17,500 nt of DNA from Symbiodinium natans. Its lineage: Eukaryota > Sar > Dinophyceae > Suessiales > Symbiodiniaceae. The position numbers and the translations under genes are program-made. The DNA lies in assembly GCA_905221605.1 (NCBI GenBank), contig CAJNDS010002413.1, positions 714,923 through 732,422 of the forward strand, given 5' to 3'. Numbering within the stretch: the stretch's first letter is position 1; every line of letters begins with the position of its first letter. Positions 6,932 to 14,905 of the stretch are shown one piece after another. The notes under the pieces were generated by a model. That model was not told where the DNA came from, ran no database searches, and worked only from the letters and a program-made list of their open reading frames with translations.

Positions 6932-7196
6932 TTTGAGGGTGCGAGGGTTTGAGGGTTTGAGGGTTTGAGGGTTTGAGGGTTTGAGGGTTTGAGGGTTTGA
7001 GGGTTTGAGGGTTTGAGGGTTTGAGGGTTTGAGGGTTTTAGGGTTTGAGGGTTTGACGGTTTGAGGGTTTGAGGGTTTGAGGGTTTGAGGGTTTGAGGGT
7101 TTGAGGGTTTGAGGGTTTGACGGTTTGAGGGTTTTAGGGTTTGAGGGTTTTGGGGTTTTAGGGTTTGAGGGTTTGAGGGTGTTAGGGTTTTAGGGT
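6932..7196 (+). repeat. TTTGAGGG 8-bp array
   Basis: About 30 units of an 8-bp unit, TTTGAGGG, with rare TTTTAGGG and TTTGACGG variants. It is the telomere unit with one G inserted, uniform over 260 bases. It lies about 70 unique bases after an oppositely oriented heptamer block. Confidence 0.95.
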
Positions 7197-7337
7197 TGTG
7201 GTCAGGATCGTTCAGGCATGCGGCCCGACACTCGACAGTAGAGTCTCAGTCGGATGTCTGGGGGTCAGGGTAAGGGTTCACTGAGGGAGGGCGGTGGGGT
7301 TCAGGGATCAAGGTTTGTGCAGGGTTGTGGGGGTTCA
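7197..7337. other. Unique G-rich island
   Basis: About 140 bases with degenerate GGGTTCAGGG words towards the right end. No gene recognised. Confidence 0.4.
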
Positions 7338-7552
7338 GGGCTTAGGGTTTAGGGTTATGGACTTAGGGTTCAGGTGTTCCCTAAACCCTAAACCCCAAAC
7401 CCCAAACCCCAAACCCCAAACCCCAAACCCTAAACCCTAAACCCTAAACCCTAAACCCTAAACCCCAAACCCCAAACCCTAAACCCTAAACCCTAACCCC
7501 CAAACCCCAAACCCCAAACCCTAAACCCTAAACCCTAAACCCTAAACCCCAT
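7338..7552. repeat. G-to-C telomeric junction with block-wise CCCCAAA/CCCTAAA
   Basis: TTTAGGG-like units end near 7368; CCCTAAA units begin at 7379. The C-rich part consists of runs of identical units: two CCCTAAA, five CCCCAAA, five CCCTAAA, two CCCCAAA and so on, as if several units were copied at once. Confidence 0.9.
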
Positions 7553-7633
7553 AATCATTGTCCGAGAGTCGTCGTGTGATCGTCGTAGGGCCCGTGTGGG
7601 AGCTGCGAAGGCTCGGGATCAACTCTTCCGCTG
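7553..7633. other. Unique island
   Basis: About 80 GC-rich bases. Nothing recognised. Confidence 0.35.
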
Positions 7634-7762
7634 TAGGGTTAGGGTTTCGGTTTAGGGATTACTTAGGGTTTAGGGTTTGGGGCTTAGGGTTTAGGGTTTA
7701 GGGTTTAGGGTTTAGGGCTTAGGGTTTAGGGTTTAGGGTTTAGGGTTTAGGGTTTAGGGGTA
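7634..7762 (+). repeat. TTTAGGG array
   Basis: About 15 units, mostly perfect, with TTTAGGGC and TTTGGGGC variants. Followed by about 125 unique bases (7763-7889) that include a short degenerate C-rich stretch. Confidence 0.92.
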
Positions 7763-7889
7763 TGCGTGTTTACGGACTGTTGGCTTGAGGCCATGAAGAC
7801 CCTAAGCCCCCCTTGCCCTAGTCCCTAAACACGCCAAGCCCGACCTAGGAACTGGCTGGTCCAAGGACAGCGTTTTGCAGGGAGTGTGA

Positions 7890-8094
7890 AGCTTTAGGGC
7901 TTTAGGGCTTTAGGGCTTTAGGGCTTTAGGGCTTTAGGGCTTTAGGGCTTTAGGGCTTTAGGGCTTTAGGGCTTTAGGGCTTTAGGGCTTTAGGGCTTTC
8001 GGGCTTTCGGGCTTTAGGGCTTTCGGGCTTTCGGGCTTTAGTTAGGGCTTTAGGGCTTTAGGGCTTTCGGGCTTTAGTGTTTTAGGGTTTAGGG
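7890..8094 (+). repeat. TTTAGGGC 8-bp array
   Basis: About 24 units of GCTTTAGG (TTTAGGGC). Near the right end TTTCGGGC units are interspersed in pairs. This is a different one-base insertion from that in the 6932-7196 array. Confidence 0.95.
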
Positions 8095-8402
8095 TTTCAG
8101 GCGGGTGTAATCCCATCCGCCTAACTTTAACCCTGAAGGGTGTTGAGTATGAGGGGAATCTTATCGTCTGTCAGCTTTACGGCTACTAGGTTTCAGGCTT
8201 TCCCCCGGCCCCCTAATTCTGTAGAGATTTTAAAAGGGGAAGGGGCGGCTGCCGGACTTTAGGGTTCTGAGCCAAAAGCCCTGAGCCTAATGCCTTCGGG
8301 AATGGCAAGCTTGTGGGAGATGTCGATCTCTGGGCTTTCGCTCCCCCCCCCCCCCCCCCCCCCCCTCCCGCAAAGGCAAAAGCATGAACGGAACTCTGTG
8401 GT
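8095..8402. other. Unique island with C23 tract
   Basis: About 300 non-repetitive bases with no credible gene. A small palindrome GAGATGTCGATCTC lies near 8318. A run of 23 C at 8343-8365 is followed by T and CCC. Run length at such a tract is prone to sequencing or polymorphism error. Confidence 0.5.
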
Positions 8403-8480
8403 GGTTTAGGGTTTAGGGTTTAGGGTTTAGGGCTTGGGGGCTTAGGGTTGAGGCTGCGCTTTAGGGCTTAGGGCTTGGAG
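8403..8480 (+). repeat. Short TTTAGGG array, decaying
   Basis: Four perfect units (8404-8431), then GGGCTTAGGG-like words. Confidence 0.85.
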
Positions 8481-8499
8481 GCTGGAGTTGAAGGGCCTC

Positions 8500-8760
8500 A
8501 AGGGCAAACTACCCATTAAACAGATTCTACCCTAGGTAGGCCCTTGGGATATTTTATATTTTCCCTTATTGGGTTTAAGAGGACCATTATTTAGGAATAT
8601 TTTTCAGAGGGTTTGAAGGGCCATCCTAGTACCTAGGATGCCCAGTAGTATCCTTATTCGCTTTTTGGTAGGTTTAGGTTCCCTTACAAACCCCTTTAAG
8701 CAAAAAAGGGGCACCCTTTTTCATCCTAGGTTTCCTGGGCAACCTAGTCTATGAGGATTC
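8500..8760. other. AT-rich island with perfect hairpins
   Basis: About 260 bases clearly richer in A and T than the surroundings. CATCCTAG-TAC-CTAGGATG (8632-8650) and AAAAAGGG-GCA-CCCTTTTT (8703-8721) are perfect 8-bp stems with 3-base loops. CCTAGG or CCTAG recurs (about 8530, 8635, 8644, 8726, 8743). No reading frame. It could be a foldback element or a transcribed structured RNA; neither is shown. Confidence 0.55.
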
Positions 8761-8781
8761 CTTGCGAAGAGCCCGTCTGTA

Positions 8782-8885
8782 TAGTCACAGGGGATGTCTG
8801 GCTTGTCGCGGGTGGTCAACTTTGGTAGTCGCAGGTGATCGATTTTGCTTACGGTCGCGGATTCAGATTTCGATAGTTGCACCAG
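8782..8885. repeat. Degenerate minisatellite of about 23 bp
   Basis: GTC(G/A)C(G/A)GG-like starts recur at 8784, 8805, 8828 and 8854, with a weaker one (GTTGC) near 8876. Spacings are 21-26 bases, and in the middle copies GATC/GATT and TTT follow. Units are clearly diverged. Confidence 0.45.
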
Positions 8886-8935
8886 GGGTACACGAATCAC
8901 CTAACTATTCAATGCCTTCGGCCGTAAAGCTCTAG

Positions 8936-8990
8936 TTTCCCCCTTAAACCGAAACACCCTAAACCCTAAACGCCTAATCCCTCCAAAGCC
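8936..8990 (-). repeat. Degenerate CCCTAAA remnant
   Basis: Only two clean heptamers amid CCCTTAAACCGAAACACCC-like words. Confidence 0.55.
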
Positions 8991-9347
8991 GAAAAATAAA
9001 CCTAAAGCCCAACAGCCAAATCCTACTTCACCCCAGCAAAAAAAGCTTAACATCACCACACCCCCCCTTCCCAAAAAAGAGAGACATTTACAAGAACAAG
9101 AACAAGCAGACACCCAGCAAAACATTTTAACACCCCCCCCCCCCCCAAAAAAAAAAAAAAAAAAACAACATGAACATAACATAGCAAAACAACGGACACA
9201 TAAAAACGGACAAGCGCACGCTCAGGAAAAAGTCAACAACAATTGACAGCCAGCAGAAAGTGCAACACTCTCCCCCCCCCCCCCCCCCCCCCACCTCACA
9301 AACAAAAACAAACGGACAACCACACACAACCAGCAGGAAAGTGCAAC
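8991..9347. repeat. A/C-rich tract with C and A homopolymers and a recurring motif
   Basis: The + strand is dominated by A and C over about 350 bases. CCAGCAGAAAGTGCAAC (9250-9266) recurs with one extra G at 9330-9347, and a more diverged CCAGCAAAAC lies near 9114. AAACGGACAA occurs at 9204-9213 and 9310-9319. Homopolymers are C14 then A19 (9133-9165) and C21 (9272-9292). The minus-strand frames with Phe and Gly runs reflect these tracts. Confidence 0.6.
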
Positions 9348-9415
9348 GACCTGGTGATCCTGCAGCTGCGTGTCCGCGACGGCGAGTTCCAGGCATCAAA
9401 TCGGTTCAAAAGCTT

Positions 9416-9640
9416 TTGTTGCTTTTTGGGGTCTGGGTTTTTGAGGTTCTTAGGGTTGTTGGGGCGTTTTTTAGGGTTTTAGGGTTTTAAGGTTTTTAGG
9501 GTTTTAGCTTTTTTGGGTTTTGGGGGTTTGGGGGGGTTTCTCAGGATTAATAGAGGGTTTTAGGGAGCGTGTTTAGGGTTCTTAGATTTCAGGGTTCTTA
9601 GGGTTTTTAGGGTGTAGGGGTCCTCAGGGTAAAGGAGCCC
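9416..9640 (+). repeat. Degenerate TTTTAGGG-like G/T-rich stretch
   Basis: GGGTTTTTAGGG, GGTTTTAGGG and GGGTTTTGGGGG words with periods of 8-12 bases. It is telomere-like but strongly decayed, G-rich strand on +. Bases 9641-9670 return to C-rich words. Confidence 0.6.
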
Positions 9641-9732
9641 AGGCCCTCAACCCTACAACCCTGGAACCCTAAACATGTTGACAGGGATTTTGAAGGGAGT
9701 GTAGAGGTTTTTTTTCTAGGAGCTTCATGAGA

Positions 9733-9775
9733 TTAGGGTTTAGGGTTTAGGGTTTAGGGTTTAGGGTTTAGGGCT
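9733..9775 (+). repeat. Short TTTAGGG array
   Basis: Six clean units between two unique stretches (9671-9732 and 9776-9880). The right-hand stretch contains AGGGGCACCCCT, a small palindrome, and ends in nine C. Confidence 0.93.
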
Positions 9776-9885
9776 TTGCAGGGGTGTGCTGACGGATTTG
9801 GGCCAGGGGCCGATTCTGAGGCCTCTTCAGGGATCTAAAGTTTCCCCAAATAGGGAAATAGGGGCACCCCTGATATACCCCCCCC

Positions 9886-10067
9886 CCTAAACCCTCAACC
9901 CTAAACCCTAAACCCTAAACCCTAAACCCTAAACCCTAAACCCTAAACCCTCAACCCTAAGCCCTAAGCCCTAAACCCTAAACCCTAAACCCTAAACCCT
10001 CAACCCTCAACCCTCAATCCTCAACCCTCAACCCTCAACCCTAAACCCTAAACCCTAAACCCTAAAG
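9886..10067 (-). repeat. CCCTAAA/CCCTCAA array
   Basis: About 26 heptamers. CCCTCAA units are concentrated in one run around 9999-10040, flanked by CCCTAAA on both sides. Confidence 0.93.
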
Positions 10068-10234
10068 TTAAGAGGCTCCGGCTCAAGCCGCCGACCCCGC
10101 CAGAGCATAGTTGAAAGGTCTAAACCCGCTCGTCGGCTCAAAGGATGCTTTCCTCATCGCATGGTTCGAAGAGCATCGCAGCCTGCTTGGCAGAATCCCA
10201 AAAGTTGTGAAACGTTCGCGCCTCTGTGAAACGT
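10068..10234. other. Unique GC-rich island
   Basis: About 165 bases of complex sequence that could be a gene fragment. No reading frame matches a family I recognise. Confidence 0.35.
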
Positions 10235-10628
10235 GGGGGGGGGGGGGGGGGTAGGGGCCCAAACAGTTTAGGAGCTGAAGCAGCTTGGGGCAATTTTGTT
10301 GAACACAGGCCAGACCCAGCACCCTGTTTGGGGAGGGGGCTTGGATAGGGGTAAGGGGGGGAGCGGGGGGGGAGGGTCAGGGGGGGGTAAGGGGGGGGGG
10401 GTAGGGGGGGGCGGGGGGGGGGGGGGTCGGAAAAAAAGGCAGGGTTTTTTTGCAGGGACTGTGGCGAAACCGCCCATGGTGCATGAGTTTACGCTGTGGG
10501 TGGCCTTGGCCCTCCACGGAAAAGCTGTGGGTAACCCCCCTCACACCCCCCCCCCCCCCTTCCCCTCCCCCCTCCCCATCCCTCCTCCCGTTTTGGGGGG
10601 GGGGGGGGGGGGGGGGGGGGAGGGGGGG

Positions 10629-10680
<52 letters not shown>

Positions 10681-10690
10681 GGGGGGGGTA
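10235..10690. repeat. G-homopolymer-rich region
   Basis: G17 at 10235-10251, many G runs broken by TA, A or C at 10330-10428, a C-rich stretch at 10537-10590, and an almost pure G run of about 94 bases at 10595-10688 broken only by A at 10621, 10631 and 10680. The Gly-rich and Pro-rich open frames across it are compositional. Run lengths in the assembly may be unreliable. Confidence 0.85.
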
Positions 10691-10786
10691 TGGGGTGGTT
10701 TTTCCCAAAGGCCCCTACCCCCCCCCCTCCGCGTTTTGGGGAGGTTTTTCACCTTTCCCATCCAACACACCGCCAGGGTCGGCGGA

Positions 10787-10915
10787 CCCTAAACCCTAAA
10801 CCCTAAACCCTAAACCCTAAACCCTAAACCCTAAACCCTAAACCCTAAACCCTAAACCCTAAACCCTAAACCCTAAACCTTAAGCCCTATATAAACACTA
10901 AACCCTCAACCCTAA
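10787..10915 (-). repeat. CCCTAAA array
   Basis: About 13 perfect heptamers to 10877, then a decayed margin with CCCTATATAAACAC. Confidence 0.95.
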
Positions 10916-10919
10916 ACCC

Positions 10920-11200
10920 TGACAGTAGGAACCTCTGAAGAGGTCGCCCCTCCCGAAATCCCCATTTGGGCCTTTTTATGGGGCAGACTGGGGAGCTTGC
11001 TTAAGACGGCTGGGGTTGAGAAATCAGGGTTTAGGCCGTGGCGATGAGGTGTAGGGGCTAGAGGTTTTGGTGCTTGGGGTTACGTGTTTAGGGTGGAGTT
11101 TAGGTTTTAAGGTTTAGGTTACGTCGAGGGCCTGGGGAGCGGAATGAAAGCTTTGAAGCCCTTAACACGCAGACGCAACTCAACCCTAAACCCTCTACTT
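10920..11200. other. Unique and degenerate G/T-rich stretch
   Basis: Unique sequence with scattered GGGTTTAGG and GGTTTAGGTT words around 11020-11120. No gene recognised. Confidence 0.4.
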
Positions 11201-11203
11201 TGG

Positions 11204-11261
11204 GATACTAACAGGGATTCTGATAGGGGTTCTATGATCCCTATTAAGGACTGCTAGTATC
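11204..11261. other. Nested inverted repeat
   Basis: GATACTA (11204-11210) pairs with TAGTATC (11255-11261). Inside, AGGGAT (11213-11218) pairs with ATCCCT (11237-11242), or alternatively ATAGGG (11223-11228) with CCCTAT (11239-11244). A foldback element or structured transcript is possible. Confidence 0.45.
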
Positions 11262-11467
11262 AGGGGGAACATCCCAACCTATACTACACACCTCCGAAAC
11301 CAGGGAAGCACCGGTGGGACGCCCGCTCACAATGCGACAACAGGATAGTAGGCCATACTAGCCTAGGCCAAGTTATGTTGTCATCTATCTGTTTATGTAT
11401 ACATATATGTATCACGTGATCCCCTGTCGAAGCATACAAGCGAGATTTAGTAGCGCGCGGTATGCAA
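11262..11467. other. Unique island with AT palindrome
   Basis: About 200 non-repetitive bases. ATACATATATGTAT (11399-11412) is a perfect 14-bp palindrome followed by CACGTG. No reliable reading frame. Confidence 0.45.
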
Positions 11468-11563
11468 GCCCCAACCCCCAACCCCCAAACCCCCAAACCC
11501 CCAAACCCCCAAACCCCCAAACCCCCAAACCCCCAAACCCCCAAACCCCCAAACCCCCAAACC
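11468..11563 (-). repeat. AAACCCCC 8-bp array
   Basis: About eleven nearly perfect AAACCCCC units. The period differs from the 9-bp satellite at 4629-5555 by one C. Confidence 0.93.
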
Positions 11564-11579
11564 CGCGAAAGCCGCTCGT

Positions 11580-11935
11580 CAAGCCCCAAAGCCCCCCAAA
11601 GCCCCAAAGCCCAAAGCCCCAACCCCCAACAACCCCCAAAGCCCCAAAGCCCAAGCCCCAAGCCCCAAAGCCCCAAAGCCCCCACAGCCCCAAGCCCCAA
11701 AGCCCCAAAGCCCCAAAGCCCAAAGCCCCCCCGACGCCCCAAAGCCCCAAAGCCCCAAGCCCCCAAGCCCAAAGCCCAAAGCCCCAAAGCCCAAACCCCG
11801 AAAGCCCCGACGCCCCGAACCCCAAGCCCAAGCCCAAAGCCCCAAAGCCCCCAAAGCCCCACAGCCCCAAAGCCCAAACCCCAAACCCCCAAACTCCAAA
11901 CCCTGAACTCCAAACCCCAAACCACAAACACAAAA
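11580..11935 (-). repeat. AAAGCCCC 8-bp array, variable
   Basis: Units of CCCCAAAG with frequent 7-base (CCCAAAG) and 6-base (CCCAAG) variants over 350 bases. T is nearly absent until the right end, so frames stay open on both strands. It is separated from the AAACCCCC array by about 16 bases. Confidence 0.9.
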
Positions 11936-11982
11936 ACCCCGCCGCCCTAAGCCCTAAAAACCAAACCCCGTCAACCCGCACT

Positions 11983-12236
11983 CAACCCTAAAACTCTAAC
12001 ACCCTAAACCCTAAACCCCTAAACCTAAACCCTAAACCTTAAACCCTAAGAGCCCTAAACCCCTAAACCCAAACCCTAAAACCCTAAACCTAAACCCTAA
12101 ACCCTAAAACCCTAACCTAGACCCTAAACCCTAAACCCTAACCTACCCCTAAAACCTACCCCTAACCCCTAACCCCTAACCCCTACCCTAACCCAACCCC
12201 TAAACCCTACCCTAAACCCTAAACCCCTAACCCTAA
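11983..12236 (-). repeat. Irregular CCCTAAA/CCCCTAA array
   Basis: Mixed 6-, 7- and 8-base units (CCTAAA, CCCTAAA, CCCCTAA, CCCTAAAA) without stable period, turning into CCCCTAA repeats around 12150-12185. Confidence 0.85.
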
Positions 12237-12335
12237 GCTGGATTTCCCGGCACAGGTAAATCTTGTGCACACGGAGGCGAAGGGCTTGCAGACGTGAGCA
12301 GCATGCGGCTGGGGCCCGGTCGTTTCCTTGGGAGG
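12237..12335. other. Unique island
   Basis: About 100 bases of complex GC-rich sequence at a C-to-G orientation switch. No gene recognised. Confidence 0.35.
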
Positions 12336-12612
12336 GTTCAGGGTTTTAGGGTTTTTAGGGTTGGGTTTAAGGGTTTAGGTTTTTAGGGTTTAGGGTTTAG
12401 GGTTTAGGTTTAGGTTTAGGTTTAGGGTTTAGGGTTTAGGGTTTAGGGTTTAAGGGTTTACAAGGGTTTAGGGTTGTTAGGGTTTTTTAGGGTTTTAGGG
12501 TTTAGGGTTTAGGGTTTAGGGTTTAGGGTTTAGGGTTTAGGGTTTAGCGTTTAGCGTTTAGGGTTTAGGGTTTAGGGTTTAGGGTTTAGGGTTTAGGGTT
12601 TAGGGTTAGTGG
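12336..12612 (+). repeat. TTTAGGG array
   Basis: Irregular at the left (TTTTAGGG, TTTAGG). Clean heptamers with two TTTAGCG units occupy the right part, 12497-12608. Confidence 0.93.
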
Positions 12613-12935
12613 TTAGTGGGTTCGGTTGTATCGGTTGGGTCTCTCGGTATCCTTATGTCAGACCGTAAACCTCGAACCTCAGCTAGAGGTTCACTCCTAA
12701 TTCAGGGTTTGGATTTAAGGTCAAGGGTTGTGGGGTTTGGGTTTTTGGGTTTCGGGTTCAAGGTGACGAGGGTTGAGAGATCAGGTTTTGGGGTTTCATT
12801 TGTTCAGGGATTTAGGGCTTCGGGTTTGGCCTACAGTGCTCGGGTAGTTATGAGTTCTTGGGCACAGGAAACCTTAAACCCTAAAACCTAAACCCCGAGC
12901 CCTAAACCCTAACCCCAGGCCCTAAGCCCTAAGAA
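12613..12935 (+). other. Decayed G/T-rich telomere-like stretch
   Basis: GGGTTTGGGTTTTTGGG and similar words mixed with unique sequence, ending in a few C-rich units (12873-12930). The 91-codon open frame here has no recognisable features. Confidence 0.45.
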
Positions 12936-13360
12936 TTCTCAGGAGGGGATGCTAGGTGACGTTCCCAGGACACGCCAGAGACAGCGGCGATCGAAGACGG
13001 CTGAGGGGCTCTGTCTTTGCATGTACAGACCTGTTCCTAAGACCTGTAGCTAGTTTGCACTAGAACATCAAGGAGTTAGGTACCTTTATGCCCGCTTTAG
13101 ATCACCCTTCAAGGATTGCATGCAGGGTCCCTATTTCCCTAATGTCTCCACCAAGAACCCGGAAGTATAACCTTCAAACTTGCGGGTTATCGAAGCAGGC
13201 CTGAACATCCCAAAGGAACGTTTAGAGAGTTTAGGGTTTGCGAACCTCCGAAGCTGAATGCCACCAAACTCGCTGGCCATCGTCCCTGGCCACGCCACGG
13301 ATAAGAGCTTGAAGTGCTTGCAGTGTCCCGTCGGATGCACCTGGGATCGCATCCAGATGC
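12936..13360. other. Longest unique island in the right half
   Basis: About 425 bases without tandem repeats. Its right part may hold an old gene fragment (see 13131-13403). Confidence 0.5.
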
Positions 13361-13403
13361 GCAACCCTAAGCCCGAAGCCTCCGACTCTAGCCCTAAACT
13401 CAA
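13131..13403 (-). pseudogene. Possible gene fragment, unidentified
   Basis: A 90-codon minus-strand frame. Its central part (about residues 15-55, including HCKHFKLLSVAWPGTMASEF and GGIQLRRFAN) uses codons and composition that look more like protein than the surroundings. The alternating hydrophobic pattern loosely recalls a discoidin-like beta strand segment, but no family can be assigned. Both ends run into telomere-like words (CCTAAACTC on one side, CCTAAGCCC on the other), so an intact gene is unlikely. It may equally be a chance frame. Confidence 0.2.
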
Positions 13404-13433
13404 GATTTCTAAACCCTAAGCCCGTAACCCTGT

Positions 13434-13552
13434 AGGCCCTAATCCCTGTAGGCCCTGAACCCTGAACCCTGAACCCTAAACCCTAAACCCTAAACCCTAA
13501 ACCCTAAACCCTAAACCCTAAACCCGAAACCCTGAACCCTAAACCCTAAACT
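13434..13552 (-). repeat. CCCTAAA array
   Basis: About 14 heptamers with CCCTGAA units at both ends, following short CCCTGTAGG-type repeats (13430-13458). Confidence 0.93.
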
Positions 13553-13732
13553 TGCCCATCCCTCAAGGAAGGCTGCGACCGCAGGCTCGCCGTCCCAGAA
13601 TCCTCCGCGGTGCGGGAGCGCGCTTTTCCTCCCCGTGCCACCCTGGGGGCGCCCCGAGTTCAAAAGGGTCCTAATGGGAACCCCAAACAGGGGTTTAGGG
13701 TTTGGGGTTTAGGGCTTATAAGGTTTAGGGAG
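13553..13732. other. Unique GC-rich island with short TTTAGGG words
   Basis: About 140 GC-rich unique bases, then TTTAGGGTTTGGGG words at 13692-13730. Confidence 0.4.
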
Positions 13733-13820
13733 CCCCAAGAATATAGCAGGAATAAACGGGGAATATAAGGACTAGTAGGTATACTCCCATTCTATTCCTA
13801 CTACAGATACCTGCTTGGGG
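13733..13820. repeat. MITE-like foldback segment
   Basis: CCCCAAG (13733-13739) and CTTGGGG (13814-13820) are perfect inverted ends. Inside them AGGAATA (13748-13754) pairs with TATTCCT (13793-13799), and AGTAGG (13774-13779) can pair with CCTACT (13797-13802). The segment is AT-rich and non-coding. No target-site duplication was identified. Confidence 0.45.
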
Positions 13821-13970
13821 TTTCCATGAAAGTCCCTTTAAAGTTCATGCACTCCGCTTTGCAGGAGGGGAGGCTCCCCCCCAAATGGTGATGTCCCTAA
13901 GTGATGCCCTTTTGGGGGTCCTTGTGATAAGGCGGCCCCTCTTACAATTAAGTGGAGCGTTGCTGAAACA
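13821..13970. other. Unique island
   Basis: About 150 bases with GGGGAGGCTCCCC (small hairpin near 13867). A related GAGGGGAGG...CCTCCCCC...TGGTGA arrangement occurs at 14105-14133. Confidence 0.4.
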
Positions 13971-14070
13971 AACCCTAAACCCTAAACCCTAGACCCTAAA
14001 CCCTAAACCCTAAACCCTAAACCCTAAACCCTAAACCCTAAACCCTAAACCCTAAACCCTAAATCCTAAT
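13971..14070 (-). repeat. CCCTAAA array
   Basis: About 14 heptamers with one CCCTAGA unit. Followed by a unique GC-rich island (14071-14205). Confidence 0.95.
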
Positions 14071-14205
14071 GGAGCCCTAAACGAAGCTGTCCACCCCTCT
14101 TCATGAGGGGAGGGGGGCCTCCCCCGCCTGGTGACGCGCGACTTCCTGATCTTCCCGCTGGGCGCAAACCAAAAGGCCGGATAGAGCTACTACGCCAAAC
14201 CCTCA

Positions 14206-14330
14206 TCCTGACACCCCAAGCCCCAAACCGTAATCCCTAAACCCGAAACCCTAAATCCCTTAACCCGAAACCCTAACTCCCAAACCCCAAACCTCAAACC
14301 CTAAGCCTTATGCCGGTTTAGGGCAAGCTA
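14206..14330 (-). repeat. Degenerate CCCTAAA/CCCGAAA stretch
   Basis: Irregular CCCCAAACCGTAATCCCTAAACCCGAAACCC-like units with no fixed period. Confidence 0.55.
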
Positions 14331-14350
14331 AAACCTTACGCCCCTCAACT

Positions 14351-14407
14351 TGAGGGGGGGTTATAAGTACAGTGATAATTGGGTTATAAGTACCATGAAC
14401 CTCCAAG
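14351..14407 (+). repeat. Dispersed element, copy 2
   Basis: Ends with the exact 18-mer GTACCATGAACCTCCAAG (14390-14407). Bases 14372-14393 match the reverse complement of 4427-4448 with two mismatches in 22. TTATAAGTAC occurs twice inside (14361 and 14384). Telomere-like units resume immediately after the 18-mer, as in copy 1. Confidence 0.65.
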
Positions 14408-14720
14408 TAAACCCTGAACCCCTGAACCCCTAAACCCAAACCCCCTCTAAAGCCTTAAACCCCGAGGCCGTCCACAGCCCCTCAGTCCCCATGACCCTAA
14501 ATGTGGGGGCACGTGGCCCCTATTTGCAAGTCCTCTTGCAAGCCCCTTCTCATTCCCAAAAACCTGAAGCCCCAAACCCTAAGCCCTCTGCGCTAAACCC
14601 CCAACTCTGGGCCCAAACCCGCGCCCCTAAGCCCCAAATCCTCCAACCTCAAGCCCCCCAACCCTAAATTTTCAGCTCTCAACCCTAAAATTTCCACCCT
14701 CGAACCCCTGAAACCGCTCC
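14408..14720 (-). repeat. Highly degenerate C-rich telomere-like stretch
   Basis: Scattered CCCTGAACCCC, CCCCAAACCC and CCCTAAAATTT words mixed with unique sequence (14461-14560). The minus-strand frame at its right end is not supported as a gene. Bases 14721-14810 are unique. Confidence 0.5.
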
Positions 14721-14810
14721 GTAGCCCTGTTACTCGGGCACTCGGGCGGCTCATCGGTGGCGAAACCCCTTGCACCGAGGAGTTTCGGGTCCAGGGCTGA
14801 GGCCTAAGCA

Positions 14811-14905
14811 CCTGGGGTTTAGGGTTTGGGGGTTTCGGGTTTAGGGTTTAGGGTTTAGGGTTGGAGTTTGGGGCCTGGGGTTTGGGGCTTGAGGGTTTAG
14901 GTTTT
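14811..14905 (+). repeat. TTTAGGG/TTTGGGG array, decaying
   Basis: About five clean TTTAGGG units in the middle with TTTGGGGG and TTTCGGG neighbours. Degenerate G/T-rich words continue to about 15000. Confidence 0.8.

Noticed and set aside
6861-7337. CRISPR-like direct repeats
   Set aside because: The repeats are contiguous 7-8 bp satellites without spacers, in a eukaryotic context.
9353-9370. TGATCCTGCAG resembling the complement of the 3' end of 18S rRNA
   Set aside because: Similarity ends after about 11 bases and lacks the internal TTC; surrounding sequence is not rRNA.
8901-9490. Cys/Phe/Gly-rich and Pro-rich short frames
   Set aside because: They span C and A homopolymers in the A/C-rich tract. 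No domain or coding composition.
10160-10180. GGTTCGAAGAGC resembling a tRNA B box
   Set aside because: Does not fit the B box at its conserved last C positions, and no cloverleaf can be drawn.
10296-10806. Glycine-rich and proline-rich frames of 70-167 codons
   Set aside because: Produced by G and C homopolymers. Run lengths are uncertain, so even the frame is unreliable.
11284-11991. Pro/Lys/Gln-rich and Gly/Leu/Trp-rich frames of 113-215 codons
   Set aside because: Compositional products of the AAACCCCC and AAAGCCCC arrays, open in several frames at once on both strands.
12616-12891. 91-codon + strand frame
   Set aside because: Runs through decayed GGGTTT words (Gly/Phe/Leu) and ends in CCCTAAA units. 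No recognisable feature.
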